64,000 nucleotides of DNA, from positions 310,001 to 374,000 of the forward strand of contig NZ_QEOO01000036.1 of the NCBI RefSeq assembly GCF_003121585.1, given 5' to 3'. How positions within the stretch are numbered: the stretch's first letter is position 1; each line of letters starts with the position of its first letter. Shown in pieces: positions 45,134-52,763 of the stretch. This DNA is from Nocardioides speluncae. Its GTDB lineage: Bacteria > Actinomycetota > Actinomycetes > Propionibacteriales > Nocardioidaceae. Made by a program: the position numbers and the translations under genes. The notes under the pieces are model-generated. The model searched no databases. It was given only the letters and a program-made list of their open reading frames with translations, and was not told the DNA's origin.

Positions 45134-46922
45134 TGTTAGTCACCTCCGAGACTGCAGGAGCCGTCTGGAGGCTGCGCAACCAGAGTTCGGTCGCGAGCAC
45201 GGTGTCGAAGGCACCGAGCCTGATCGGCACACCGGCGACCCCGCGGTGCAGCGTCTCGCGGACTGCCACAGCGTCGATTAGTCCAAGCTCGGCCAGCCGT
45301 GAGGAGGAGAGAAGGTCGTGGATCGTCCCCCAGTTCGCTCGAAGTCCTTGGTAGTGCAGACGCGTGTAGTCACCTTTGTCGCGCCGGTCCAGGACGACAT
45401 CTGGCACGAGGCCGTGAGCGGCGTTGCGCAGCAACGGTTTCGCCTCGTATGGGCTGGTGCGCTGCGCCGCTGGTACCGACCAGCAGGCTCGCACGACCTC
45501 ATTGTCGAGGAACGGTGCATGGTGACTCACCCCATGCAGGGCAGCAAAGTCTACATAAGCGCGTTGTGCGTGCCCGAACGAGGTCAGCGCCATCCAAGCC
45601 ACCGAATCTCCGGTGCCGAAGCGGCCCGGCGCGTCAGGCCACGCGTGGTGATCCGCGTGAGTCCTGGCCGCGTCGGCTGCCAGATGCCGCGCCTCGGGTG
45701 TGGCCCACGGCAGCGTCCCGGCGACGCCGAACCACGACACCAGACCGTCCCAGCCCGGTTGAACGTCGCCCCGGGAGACAAGGTTGTCGGCCGCCCCGCG
45801 CAGCGAGTCCGGATAGCTCGTGCCACGAAGAGCGACCGCCGCGCGAAGCAGCGCGGAGGGAGCGAGGTGGCGTAGTTTGGCCCAACCACGGCAATGGTTC
45901 AGGAGGAGCCGCATGCCGCCGGGAGACGCGAGGTCCGCGAGGTACGCCGGAGGAGCCACAAGTACTCCGTCACCACCGTCTCCGCTTAGGTGAAGATCGG
46001 AACGGTTCTCGGTGATTGCTTGGAACCACCAGCGCTCGCGGGCAATAACGGCATGGCACGCCAACGGCTGGTCGAGATCCATGGTGCGATTGAGATCCGA
46101 GTACGGCAGTATGCCGGCCGGCTCCTCCAGGAGGTCATGGCCGACGCCGACCAACCGGGTCGAGGTCACGCACGCGTAGCCGCTGTCGGCGACATCCGGG
46201 TCCGTTACTGTCATTGCCCGAAAGGTCGCGTGACGCGCGGCGATCCCGCAGATCGTGGACGAGTCCAGTCCTCCGCTGAGGTCCGCCGTCGGATTGAGCG
46301 CGCCACGAACGCGGCTACCAACGGCATGGTCGAGCGCCAGTCGGAGTTGCTCGGCGGCGGCATCCATCGTCGTTGCAGCGAACTCGACACGTGCCTTTCG
46401 AATGCGCGTTGTGCCGTGCCGGTCAATGTGCAGCAGACAACCCGGTGGGACCGCTGACACCTTCCTCCACGGCGTCCGTGCTTGCCACATGTCTACGGCG
46501 CCAGCCAGCAAAAGCTTGATCGCCAACCACTCGCGGTCAAGACAGTCGCCGACGATCGAGGCGACCTGTCGAGCGTGAGAGGACACCACGATGGTGCCGT
46601 CAGGTGCCGTTCCGTAGTAAACAGCGCGTTGCCCGGCAAGGTCGCCCGTGACATAGGTGTCGCCACTGGCCGTCTCGGCAAGAACGACGTGGCTGCCATG
46701 CAGCCCAACTGCCGCTGAGGGCGAACCGGCGGACAACGCTTCGGCCGCCGAACGCAGTTCGTCGTCAGTAGACGGGCTGTGTCCGATCACCGTTAGCCGG
46801 GCCTGCGCGGCGACGACGCGTCGAACGCGGTCGGCCGGAGCGGGCTGACCGGTCCGCAGGGTGACGCCGAAAGATGAGTCGGTGACGGCCGACCGCGCAC
46901 GTGTTCGGATGGTCCACCACAT
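45117..46922 (-). CDS. Lasso peptide cyclase (asparagine synthetase-like C protein)
   Basis: The 601-residue protein resembles asparagine synthetase B: an N-terminal glutaminase-like domain that starts MWWTIRTRARS and so lacks the Cys2 nucleophile, and a C-terminal synthetase domain with the ATP/PPi loop DLSGGLDSSTICG near residue 210, HLSGDGGDGVL, and FLDNEVVRACWSVP. Lasso cyclases adenylate the ring Asp/Glu and form the isopeptide bond with Gly1. It begins 15 bases after the precursor gene and overlaps B1. Confidence 0.94.
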   Translation of the reverse strand: MWWTIRTRARSAVTDSSFGVTLRTGQPAPADRVRRVVAAQARLTVIGHSPSTDDELRSAAEALSAGSPSAAVGLHGSHVVLAETASGDTYVTGDLAGQRAVYYGTAPDGTIVVSSHARQVASIVGDCLDREWLAIKLLLAGAVDMWQARTPWRKVSAVPPGCLLHIDRHGTTRIRKARVEFAATTMDAAAEQLRLALDHAVGSRVRGALNPTADLSGGLDSSTICGIAARHATFRAMTVTDPDVADSGYACVTSTRLVGVGHDLLEEPAGILPYSDLNRTMDLDQPLACHAVIARERWWFQAITENRSDLHLSGDGGDGVLVAPPAYLADLASPGGMRLLLNHCRGWAKLRHLAPSALLRAAVALRGTSYPDSLRGAADNLVSRGDVQPGWDGLVSWFGVAGTLPWATPEARHLAADAARTHADHHAWPDAPGRFGTGDSVAWMALTSFGHAQRAYVDFAALHGVSHHAPFLDNEVVRACWSVPAAQRTSPYEAKPLLRNAAHGLVPDVVLDRRDKGDYTRLHYQGLRANWGTIHDLLSSSRLAELGLIDAVAVRETLHRGVAGVPIRLGAFDTVLATELWLRSLQTAPAVSEVTNNVASA

Positions 46923-46937
46923 GTCCGTCCCGCCCGA

Positions 46938-47090
46938 TCAGTAGTAGTAGACCCGGCGATCCGCGGTGTCGCTGAAGGAGGATCCATTGGTCAGCGTCAC
47001 GATGTCACCTGCCTTGACGAGCACGACCGGCTCGTACGCGGTTCGTACCGCGTGGTCCGGGCCATCTGACGTGGGATTGTCTGGGGTCAT
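46938..47090 (-). CDS. Lasso peptide precursor (leader plus GSSFSDTADRRVYYY core)
   Basis: A 50-residue ORF directly before the cyclase gene, with GGAG seven bases before its ATG (47090). The leader (residues 1-35) ends YEPVVLVKAGDIVTLTN, close to the YxxPxLxxxGxxxxxTx consensus recognised by B1, with Thr at -2. The core (residues 36-50, bases 46941-46985) has Gly1 and Asp9, giving a nine-residue macrolactam ring and a six-residue tail RRVYYY. Asp6-Thr7-Ala8-Asp9 is the ring motif expected for PIMT-modified lasso peptides. Bulky tail residues (Arg, Tyr) could hold the thread. An open frame upstream to 47213 is rejected because it has no leader features. Confidence 0.9.
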   Translation of the reverse strand: MTPDNPTSDGPDHAVRTAYEPVVLVKAGDIVTLTNGSSFSDTADRRVYYY

Positions 47091-47168
47091 CGGGCGTCTC
47101 CAATTCGTTGAGGGTTCCGACGGAGCCAACGGTCCCTTGACGCTGCGGGACGCAGGTACCGCACGAGA

Positions 47169-47186
47169 GGGACATTTGGGGACATT
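47169..47186. promoter_or_regulatory. Direct repeat GGGACATT, possible operator
   Basis: GGGACATT occurs at 47169-47176 and 47179-47186, one helical turn apart, in the 106-base region between the divergent lasso precursor and XRE genes. It could be a binding site for the adjacent regulator. No standard ribosome-binding site precedes the XRE gene. Confidence 0.4.
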
Positions 47187-47196
47187 GCCGTCTACA

Positions 47197-47940
47197 GTGG
47201 CCGACGTGGTCAATCACCGACTTCGGAGCGCGATGGCGTCCCGTGACCTGACGACGGCCACCCTCGCCGGCCGCGTAGGCGTCGACCCCAAGAGTGTCGA
47301 GCGCTGGATCACCCAGGACAGGGTGCCGCGCGCCGGGACACGTATGCGAGTCGCCAACATGCTGGGGTACGACGAAACGTACTTCTGGCCATCGCTTCTC
47401 GGCACCAAGAGCGTCGTGGGCACGACGTCCTCTGAAGTCGTCCAGATCTGGGCGTCCCGGGCCTCAGTGCCTGGGGACGTTTGGCAGGCGCTGATTGCCA
47501 AGACTGGACAGCGGTTAGAAATCCTGGTCTATGCGGCGATGTTCCTGATCGACTCGCATCGGCTCGGCGATGTCTTGGCCGATCTGAGCGCACGCGGTGG
47601 CGAGGCACGCGTATTGCTTGGCGACAGCAGCAGCCCGATGCTTGTGCAGCGAGGGATCGACGAGAACCTCCCGCATGTCCCCGCGCGAGCGGCATCCGCT
47701 CTGGAGTATCTCCATGTGGCGAACGACCTTCCCGGAGTTGAGATCCGCCTGCACGACACACCGCTGTACGTCAGCCTCTACCGATTCGGCGACACGATGA
47801 TGGCCAATCCGCACACGCATGGGGTGCCGGCAAAGGACTCACCGGTACTCCAACTCGCGAAGGTGCCAGGCGGTCACCTCTTCGACTACTACACCCGCGC
47901 CTTCGATCGCGTCTGGGACGCGGGACGGCCCGTAGCCTAG
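47197..47940 (+). CDS. XRE-family transcriptional regulator
   Basis: The 247-residue protein has an N-terminal helix-turn-helix (VVNHRLRSAMASRDLTTATLAGRVGVDPKSVERWITQDRVPRAGTRMRVANML, residues about 5-57) and a C-terminal domain (LEILVYAAMFLIDSHRLGDVLADLSARGGEARVLLGD...LHVANDLPGVEIRLHDTPLYVSLYRFGD) resembling the phospholipase-D-like domain of actinobacterial XRE-NUDIX pairs. It is divergent from the lasso operon and may control it, but such regulators also occur next to NUDIX genes without lasso clusters. GTG at 47197 gives a normal N-terminus. Confidence 0.82.
   Translation: MADVVNHRLRSAMASRDLTTATLAGRVGVDPKSVERWITQDRVPRAGTRMRVANMLGYDETYFWPSLLGTKSVVGTTSSEVVQIWASRASVPGDVWQALIAKTGQRLEILVYAAMFLIDSHRLGDVLADLSARGGEARVLLGDSSSPMLVQRGIDENLPHVPARAASALEYLHVANDLPGVEIRLHDTPLYVSLYRFGDTMMANPHTHGVPAKDSPVLQLAKVPGGHLFDYYTRAFDRVWDAGRPVA
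47933..47938 (+). promoter_or_regulatory. TAGCCT -10 box, candidate leaderless promoter of the NUDIX gene
   Basis: The box lies across the end of the regulator gene and ends 6 bases before the ATG at 47945. Confidence 0.35.
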
Positions 47941-47944
47941 GTCC

Positions 47945-48421
47945 ATGACTTCCCGGGTCGACTGGTACGACGATCCAGACGCGCCGGCTGTCAACAGCCT
48001 GGTGCCTGCCGCCGCCGTGTACGTGGAGCATGAGCGACGAGTCCTGCTCATTCAGCGTAGTGACAACGGAAAGTGGTCAATGCCCGGCGGGACGATGGAG
48101 TACGGCGAATCACTCGCGCAATGTGCGGTGCGCGAGGCCCTGGAGGAGACCGGCGTCCGAGTGACCTGCAACGGGGTTGTCGGGGTGTTCACCGACCCGC
48201 TACATCGGATCCAATACAAGGACGGCGAGGTCCGTCAGGAGTTCGCCGTCGTCTACCGCGCCGCGTACGTCGCAGGCGAGCCGACCTCAAGTCCCGAGAG
48301 CCCACGTGTTCAGTGGGTGCCCCGCGACGACGTCCTCAGTCTGGAGCTAGACCGAAGTCAAAGACTGCGACTCGAATGGGCGCTCAGCCACGTCGAAACG
48401 GCCTGGATCGATGCGCATTAG
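47945..48421 (+). CDS. NUDIX hydrolase
   Basis: The 158-residue protein contains a complete Nudix box (GGTMEYGESLAQCAVREALEETGV, fitting GX5EX7REUXEEXGU). Substrates of such enzymes range from nucleotide sugars to oxidised nucleotides. It follows the XRE gene by four bases; XRE-NUDIX pairs of this type are common in actinobacteria. The gene is convergent with the HD-domain gene, overlapping it by four bases. Confidence 0.92.
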   Translation: MTSRVDWYDDPDAPAVNSLVPAAAVYVEHERRVLLIQRSDNGKWSMPGGTMEYGESLAQCAVREALEETGVRVTCNGVVGVFTDPLHRIQYKDGEVRQEFAVVYRAAYVAGEPTSSPESPRVQWVPRDDVLSLELDRSQRLRLEWALSHVETAWIDAH

Positions 48422-48939
48422 CTGTGTGCGCGTTGCACAGCGTGCCTCATCGGCTCCCGGGCGATCAGCCAGGTCTGGTGAACAGGATCACCGGCTGGAT
48501 AGCGGTGAAGGATCTCGTCGATGCGCTCGTCGTACGTAACCCGCTCGCCGCTGGGTCCGCTCGTCAGATCGGCGGCAGCGAGAGCATCCGACACCGGATC
48601 CTCGAAGGGAAACTCGGCAAGCGCCTCAGATAGTCCCCGCGTGGCTGCCTCGAACCTTGCGCCCGAGTGGTGGGCGACCAGGTTTACGACGCGATCTGGC
48701 CAGTCCTCGGATCGCAGGAATCGCGCCCCGTCGATCGGGTGAAACCCTGTGACCGCTATCTGCGGTGCGTACCCGACGTCGTGGAGCCATGCCGCTGCGA
48801 CTAGGCACTCGGCATCGTCGTCGTTCAGTGCCCGGCCGAGCTCGATAGCCCGCGATGCGACCGCGCGCACATGAAGCCATCGACGCCCGAGCGGCTCCAA
48901 CAGTCGAGCAGCCGTGGTTTCCGCCATAGTCAGGTCCAC
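48418..48939 (-). CDS. HD-domain phosphohydrolase family protein
   Basis: A 173-residue protein with the metal ligands of the HD superfamily: HVRAVASRAIEL, WLHDVGYAP, FHPIDGARFL and AHHSGA. Members act on nucleotides or related phosphates. An ATG at 48927 (MAETTAARLL) is an alternative start. It often appears near XRE/NUDIX genes in actinobacteria. Confidence 0.85.
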   Translation of the reverse strand: MDLTMAETTAARLLEPLGRRWLHVRAVASRAIELGRALNDDDAECLVAAAWLHDVGYAPQIAVTGFHPIDGARFLRSEDWPDRVVNLVAHHSGARFEAATRGLSEALAEFPFEDPVSDALAAADLTSGPSGERVTYDERIDEILHRYPAGDPVHQTWLIAREPMRHAVQRAHS

Positions 48940-48948
48940 GGCGTCACA

Positions 48949-49497
48949 TTAGCGACTCCTCGACGCACTGCTGTCGACGTGCAGGTCGGCGCGGGACTCG
49001 GTGCGTTCACGTGCGAAGTGCTCGGCCTCGTCGCGTGCCCACTGCTCCCAGTACGGCGCGAACGCGTCGCCGTCGCGCTCGATCCCGCGCCGCATCCGTA
49101 CGTCGTGGGGCGCCGAGACCCAGACCAGCGTCGTGATCAGCTCGGCATGGGCCGCGGAGCCGGAGCCGACTCCCTCCAGGACCAGCACCGACGCCGGCGC
49201 CACCTTGATGGTCTCGGCGAAGGCGCCGGCGTCCCAGTCGTAGCGGCGGTAGCTGCCCGGCTCTCCGGCGGCCAGCGGCAGCAGCAGCGAGTCCAGCTGG
49301 GCGGTCACCTCGGGCAGCCCGGACCAGCCGGCGTACAGGTCGTCCATGTGTACGACGTGTGTCCAGGGCAGCACGCGGGTGATCGCCGATGCGAGCGTGG
49401 TCTTGCCGGATCCGGCCGGGCCGTCGACGGCAATCAGTCGGCCGGTGCCCAGCGTGGGCGGACGGTCGAGCGTGAGGTCGACGACCCGCTGGGCCAC
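48949..49497 (-). CDS. Uridine kinase-like P-loop protein
   Basis: The 182-residue protein has Walker A DGPAGSGKTTLA, HMDDLYAGW (the uridine kinase/phosphoribulokinase Asp motif) and LVLEGVGSG as Walker B, so it is a small-molecule kinase. GTG at 49497 is chosen because it lies immediately downstream of a 56-base hairpin that ends the previous gene; a longer frame to 49566 would be translated through that hairpin. Confidence 0.85.
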   Translation of the reverse strand: MAQRVVDLTLDRPPTLGTGRLIAVDGPAGSGKTTLASAITRVLPWTHVVHMDDLYAGWSGLPEVTAQLDSLLLPLAAGEPGSYRRYDWDAGAFAETIKVAPASVLVLEGVGSGSAAHAELITTLVWVSAPHDVRMRRGIERDGDAFAPYWEQWARDEAEHFARERTESRADLHVDSSASRSR

Positions 49498-49500
49498 CCC

Positions 49501-49556
49501 AGCCTGGGTCGACCGATGGCCGCCTACTGCGCGGCCTCCATCGGTCGACCCAGGCT
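49501..49556. terminator. Strong hairpin, 19-bp perfect stem
   Basis: AGCCTGGGTCGACCGATGG (49501-49519) and its perfect complement (49538-49556) enclose an 18-base loop with an inner CCGC/GCGG pair. The outer edge touches the stop codon of the minus-strand racemase-fold gene. It probably terminates that transcript and insulates the kinase gene; a repeat origin is also possible. Confidence 0.7.
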
Positions 49557-50773
49557 CAGAAGGCATTGCCCAGGCCGCGATAGGTCGGCACGTCCTCGAC
49601 GAACGACGGACCCTCGAGCAGGTGGACGGTGTTGCCGTGCTCGAAGAGCTCGCCGGACTTCGCGTGCCGGAACCAGACCAGGTCGCCGATCTTCAGTAAC
49701 CCGGCCGGATGCCCGGTCAACGGCGTCTGTACCTCGCCGGCGCCCTCGGTGCCGGTCAGGTGCAGTCCGGGCGGCGCCCAGGGGAGCGGCGCCCGGTCGG
49801 CGCCGGACGGACCGGACGCGATGAACCCGCCTCCCGCGACCGTGGCGATGTCGGGACTCGGCCGCCGTACCACCGGCAGCCCGTAGAACGCGGCCGGCAG
49901 CGGCCGGAACGACTGGTAGTGGTCGAACAGCGTCGGAACCAGCAGCCCGGACCCGGCGGCCACCTCGGTCACGACCGGGTCGGCGACCGTCGACTCGACG
50001 GAGCCGGAGCCGCCGGCGTTCCAGAACTCCAGCTCGGTGACCTCGGCCAGCGCCTCCGCGAGCTCGGCCCGGCGCAGCTGGAGCTGGGTCACCGACGCGG
50101 TCTTGAGCTGGCGGACGACCAGCGAGCGGGCGCGCTTGCTCGGCACGTGGTCGGGTACGCCGGCCACCTGGCCCTCGTAGGTCATCACCCCGACCAGCCG
50201 GAACCCGTCGCGCCGCTGGATCCGGCGGGCCAGCGCGACGACCTCGTCGGCGTCGTACAAAGGGGAGCGTTTGGGACCGACGTGCTGGGGGCCGATCCGC
50301 AGCCCGGCGTCGATGTCGATCGCGACCCGTACCGGCACCGCCTTGGAGTGCCTGCCCGCGTCCACCACGTCAAGGTGAGCGATGTCGTCGACCATCAGCG
50401 TGATCGCGGCGGCCGCCGCCGGTGAGGCGACCAGGTCGGCGAGCGCGGCCCGGTCGACCGTCGGGTAGGCGACAACGATGTCCTCGCTGACACCGTTCTC
50501 GTGCAGCCAGAGCGCCTCGCGCAGGGTGTAAGCGAGGACCCCGGAGAAGCCCGGCCGCGCGAGCGCCCGGCTCAGCAAGGCGGGCACCCGGATCGACTTC
50601 GACGCGATCCGGACCGGCTTGCCGGCGGCCCGGCGGACCAGGTCGTCGGCGTTGCGGTCGAACGCGTCGAGGTCGACCACCAGCGCCGGCGTCTCCAGCG
50701 GCCGGTCGAGGGCAGCCGCGGCCTGGTTCAGCCGCGACCAGAGCCGGTTGCGGTCGACGAACTCCTGGCTCAC
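49556..50773 (-). CDS. Alanine racemase-fold PLP enzyme (amino acid deaminase/aldolase family)
   Basis: The 405-residue protein has an alanine racemase-like PLP barrel: ETPALVVDLDAFDRNADDLVRRAAGKPVRIASKSIRVPALL (PLP Lys in ASKSIR), VRVAIDIDAGLRIG, GVMTYEGQ and a C-terminal D-Ser/D-Thr dehydratase-like domain ending LVWFRHAKSGELFEHGNTVHLLEG (metal-site His...). Related proteins are D-threonine aldolases or D-serine dehydratases. The actual substrate is unknown. Its stop abuts the hairpin. Confidence 0.85.
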   Translation of the reverse strand: MSQEFVDRNRLWSRLNQAAAALDRPLETPALVVDLDAFDRNADDLVRRAAGKPVRIASKSIRVPALLSRALARPGFSGVLAYTLREALWLHENGVSEDIVVAYPTVDRAALADLVASPAAAAAITLMVDDIAHLDVVDAGRHSKAVPVRVAIDIDAGLRIGPQHVGPKRSPLYDADEVVALARRIQRRDGFRLVGVMTYEGQVAGVPDHVPSKRARSLVVRQLKTASVTQLQLRRAELAEALAEVTELEFWNAGGSGSVESTVADPVVTEVAAGSGLLVPTLFDHYQSFRPLPAAFYGLPVVRRPSPDIATVAGGGFIASGPSGADRAPLPWAPPGLHLTGTEGAGEVQTPLTGHPAGLLKIGDLVWFRHAKSGELFEHGNTVHLLEGPSFVEDVPTYRGLGNAF

Positions 50774-51217
50774 CTAGCTGATTCCGCGCCGCTTGAGGAT
50801 GGCCTCTATGTCGGCGAGGTCGTCGTCGATCGCGGGCTCGCCGCCGCCGGAGGACGCAGGCAGGCTCTTCGCCTTCTCGCCGCCCAAGGCCTGCTTGGGA
50901 TGCGGCTTGTCGTCCTTGCCGCGCGAGGACATGACCCTGGCGGTGCCGAACAGCAGCACCGAGATCCCGAACAGCACGATCCCGAGCCAGACCCCTGGGC
51001 TGAACACGACCGCGGTGGCCCAGTCGACGATGGCGTCGACGATCCGGCCGAACATCTTCAGCGTGCCGGTCAGGTACGCCGCCGGCGGCAGCATTGTCAG
51101 CGCCAGCGCGCGTACCGCAGAGGCGGCGCCGCGGTTGCGCCACGCGTAGAAGGTCCACGCTCCGCCGAGTGCGGTCAGCACCAGCGTCAGGGCGGCCCAG
51201 GTCACGTCGTCGATCAC
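50774..51217 (-). CDS. Membrane protein of unknown function, 147 residues
   Basis: Three hydrophobic helices are visible (WAALTLVLTALGGAWTFYAW, AVRALALTMLPPAAYLTGTL, FSPGVWLGIVLFGISVLLFG), followed by a charged tail (SSRGKDDKPHPKQALGGEKAK) ending AIDDDLADIEAILKRRGIS. Its gene overlaps nothing but ends directly before the racemase-fold gene start. Similar proteins occur next to sseB and infC in actinobacteria; no function is known to me. Confidence 0.75.
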   Translation of the reverse strand: MIDDVTWAALTLVLTALGGAWTFYAWRNRGAASAVRALALTMLPPAAYLTGTLKMFGRIVDAIVDWATAVVFSPGVWLGIVLFGISVLLFGTARVMSSRGKDDKPHPKQALGGEKAKSLPASSGGGEPAIDDDLADIEAILKRRGIS

Positions 51218-51270
51218 CCTTCAAGACTCCCACATCACCGGGCACCACCCCACGATGAAAAGATGACGCC

Positions 51271-51792
51271 GTGAGCGCGCCGCAACGATTCGCAGGTTCC
51301 CGGATCCTGCCGTCCGGATTCGCGGACGACGACGGCGCCGCGCCCGCCGCGCTGGCCACAGCGCTGGCGGCGTACGCCGCCGACCCGGCCCGCAAGGCCG
51401 AGGCGCTGGCCGCCCTGCAGGCGAGCCGACTGCTGGTGCCGGTGGTAGCCCTGCTCGGCGAGGTCGAGTACGACGACGCCGGGCTCGCCCACGACAAGTC
51501 CAGCGACATGGCCGCGGTGCTGATGCAGGGCCGTGACGGACGGCTGGCGCTGCTCGCCTTCACCGGGCTGGACCCGCTTCGAGCATGGAACCCGGAGGCC
51601 CGGCCGGTGCCGGTCACCGCGCAGGTCGCGGCCCAGTCCGCGCTGCAGGACCAGGCGGCCGCGATCGTGCTCGACATCGCCGGCCCGGCGACCCTGGTGA
51701 TCGAGGGCGAGGACCTGCTCGGGATCGCCTCGGGCTGGACCATCGGGCGGGTCGGCGACCGTTCTGCATGGATTCGCCCGGCTGACGCCTGA
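51271..51792 (+). CDS. SseB family protein
   Basis: A 173-residue SseB-domain protein (FAGSRILPSGFADDDGAAPAALATALAAY, RLLVPVVALLGEVEYDDAG, DMAAVLMQGRDGRLALLAFTGLDPLRAWNPEARPVPVTAQVAAQSAL). Actinobacterial members are encoded upstream of infC; their function is not established. GTG at 51271 is used; it lies 54 bases from the divergent membrane protein gene. Confidence 0.85.
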   Translation: MSAPQRFAGSRILPSGFADDDGAAPAALATALAAYAADPARKAEALAALQASRLLVPVVALLGEVEYDDAGLAHDKSSDMAAVLMQGRDGRLALLAFTGLDPLRAWNPEARPVPVTAQVAAQSALQDQAAAIVLDIAGPATLVIEGEDLLGIASGWTIGRVGDRSAWIRPADA

Positions 51793-51797
51793 TCCGC

Positions 51798-51803
51798 TAG
51801 AGT
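51798..51803 (+). promoter_or_regulatory. TAGAGT, candidate -10 box of the infC leader
   Basis: A TANNNT box just after the sseB stop would produce a leader of about 275 bases before infC. No clear -35 is visible. Confidence 0.35.
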
Positions 51804-52016
51804 TCTCCGCGACCGACCTGGTTTTCGGCGTGCCTGCACGGTGACGACCAAGTCCGCAAGCGGAGGCGAAAGTCTCCCACCCGCATCGACCGCCGCTCCT
51901 CCTCCGAGGGACACAGGTCGTCGGGTCCGGTCCCGTGTGGCTCAGCCTCCGGCGTACGCCGGGAGCGAGGCGACGCGTATGGCGCATTTCCAGAGGTTCG
52001 GGAATGCGGCGAGACT

Positions 52017-52046
52017 GGCTTCCGCTTGCATAGCGGGAGCCTTTTT
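52017..52046 (+). terminator. Intrinsic terminator in the infC leader (attenuator candidate)
   Basis: GGCTTCCGCT (52017-52026) and AGCGGGAGCC (52032-52041) form a 10-bp stem with one G-U pair and a 5-base loop, followed by TTTTT. It stands only 36 bases before the infC start and well after the likely promoter, so it should end some transcripts before the operon. In Bacillus the infC operon is regulated by L20 through a leader terminator; the same logic is possible here. Confidence 0.75.
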
Positions 52047-52082
52047 GGTTTCCGTGCCATACACGTCAACCTTGGAGGACAC

Positions 52083-52763
52083 ATCAGCACCGAGCTGCGC
52101 ATCAACGAGAGGATCCGGGTACCCGAGGTCCGGCTCGTTGGACCCAACGGCGAGACCGTCGGCATCGTTCCTACCAACGATGCACTGCGTCTTGCCCAGG
52201 AAGCAGATTTGGATCTCGTCGAGATCGCCCCGCAGGGCAAGCCGCCCGTCTGCAAGCTCATGGACTACGGGAAGTTCAAGTACGAGAACGCCCAGAAGGC
52301 CCGTGAGGCCCGGCGTAACCAGACGAACGTGATCATCAAAGAGATGAAGCTTCGTCCGAAGATCGACCAGCACGACTACGAGACCAAGAAGGGTCACGTC
52401 GTGCGGTTCCTCCGGGCGGGCGACAAGGTGAAGATCACGATCATGTTCCGCGGTCGTGAGCAGCACCGTCCCGAGCTCGGCTTCCGGTTGCTGCAGAAGC
52501 TGGCCGAGGACGTCCAGGAGCTTGGCTTCGTCGAGTCGTCGCCCAAGCAGGACGGCCGCAACATGATCATGGTGCTCGGCCCGCACCGGAAGAAGGCCGA
52601 CGCGAAGGTCGAGCTCAAGGCCGAGAAGGAGTCGAAGGCCGCCGAGCGCGCCGCCGACGAGGCCGAGGAGCACGCCGAGCGCAAGGCCGCCCACGCAGGT
52701 CCGGTGGCTCAGAAGAAGGAGCGCAAGCGCTCCGAGAACCTCGACCCCGAGATCGAGGCCTGA
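52083..52763 (+). CDS. infC: Translation initiation factor IF-3, ATC start
   Basis: IF-3 binds the 30S subunit and checks the start codon. The 226-residue protein starts ISTELRINERIRVPEVRLVGPNGETVGI and has IKEMKLRPKIDQHDYETKKGHVVRFL, the C-domain core, with an extra charged tail of about 50 residues (EHAERKAAHAGPVAQKKERKRSE). The start is taken as ATC at 52083 behind GGAGGA (52074-52079), because no ATG/GTG fits and infC of many bacteria uses rare starts (ATT/ATC) for autoregulation. An in-frame ATG at 52026 lies within the terminator and is unlikely. Confidence 0.93.
   Translation: MSTELRINERIRVPEVRLVGPNGETVGIVPTNDALRLAQEADLDLVEIAPQGKPPVCKLMDYGKFKYENAQKAREARRNQTNVIIKEMKLRPKIDQHDYETKKGHVVRFLRAGDKVKITIMFRGREQHRPELGFRLLQKLAEDVQELGFVESSPKQDGRNMIMVLGPHRKKADAKVELKAEKESKAAERAADEAEEHAERKAAHAGPVAQKKERKRSENLDPEIEA

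Noticed and set aside
46986..47213. Longer precursor ORF starting at 47213
   Set aside because: The extra residues show no leader features, while ATG 47090 has a well-placed GGAG and gives a normal lasso leader length.
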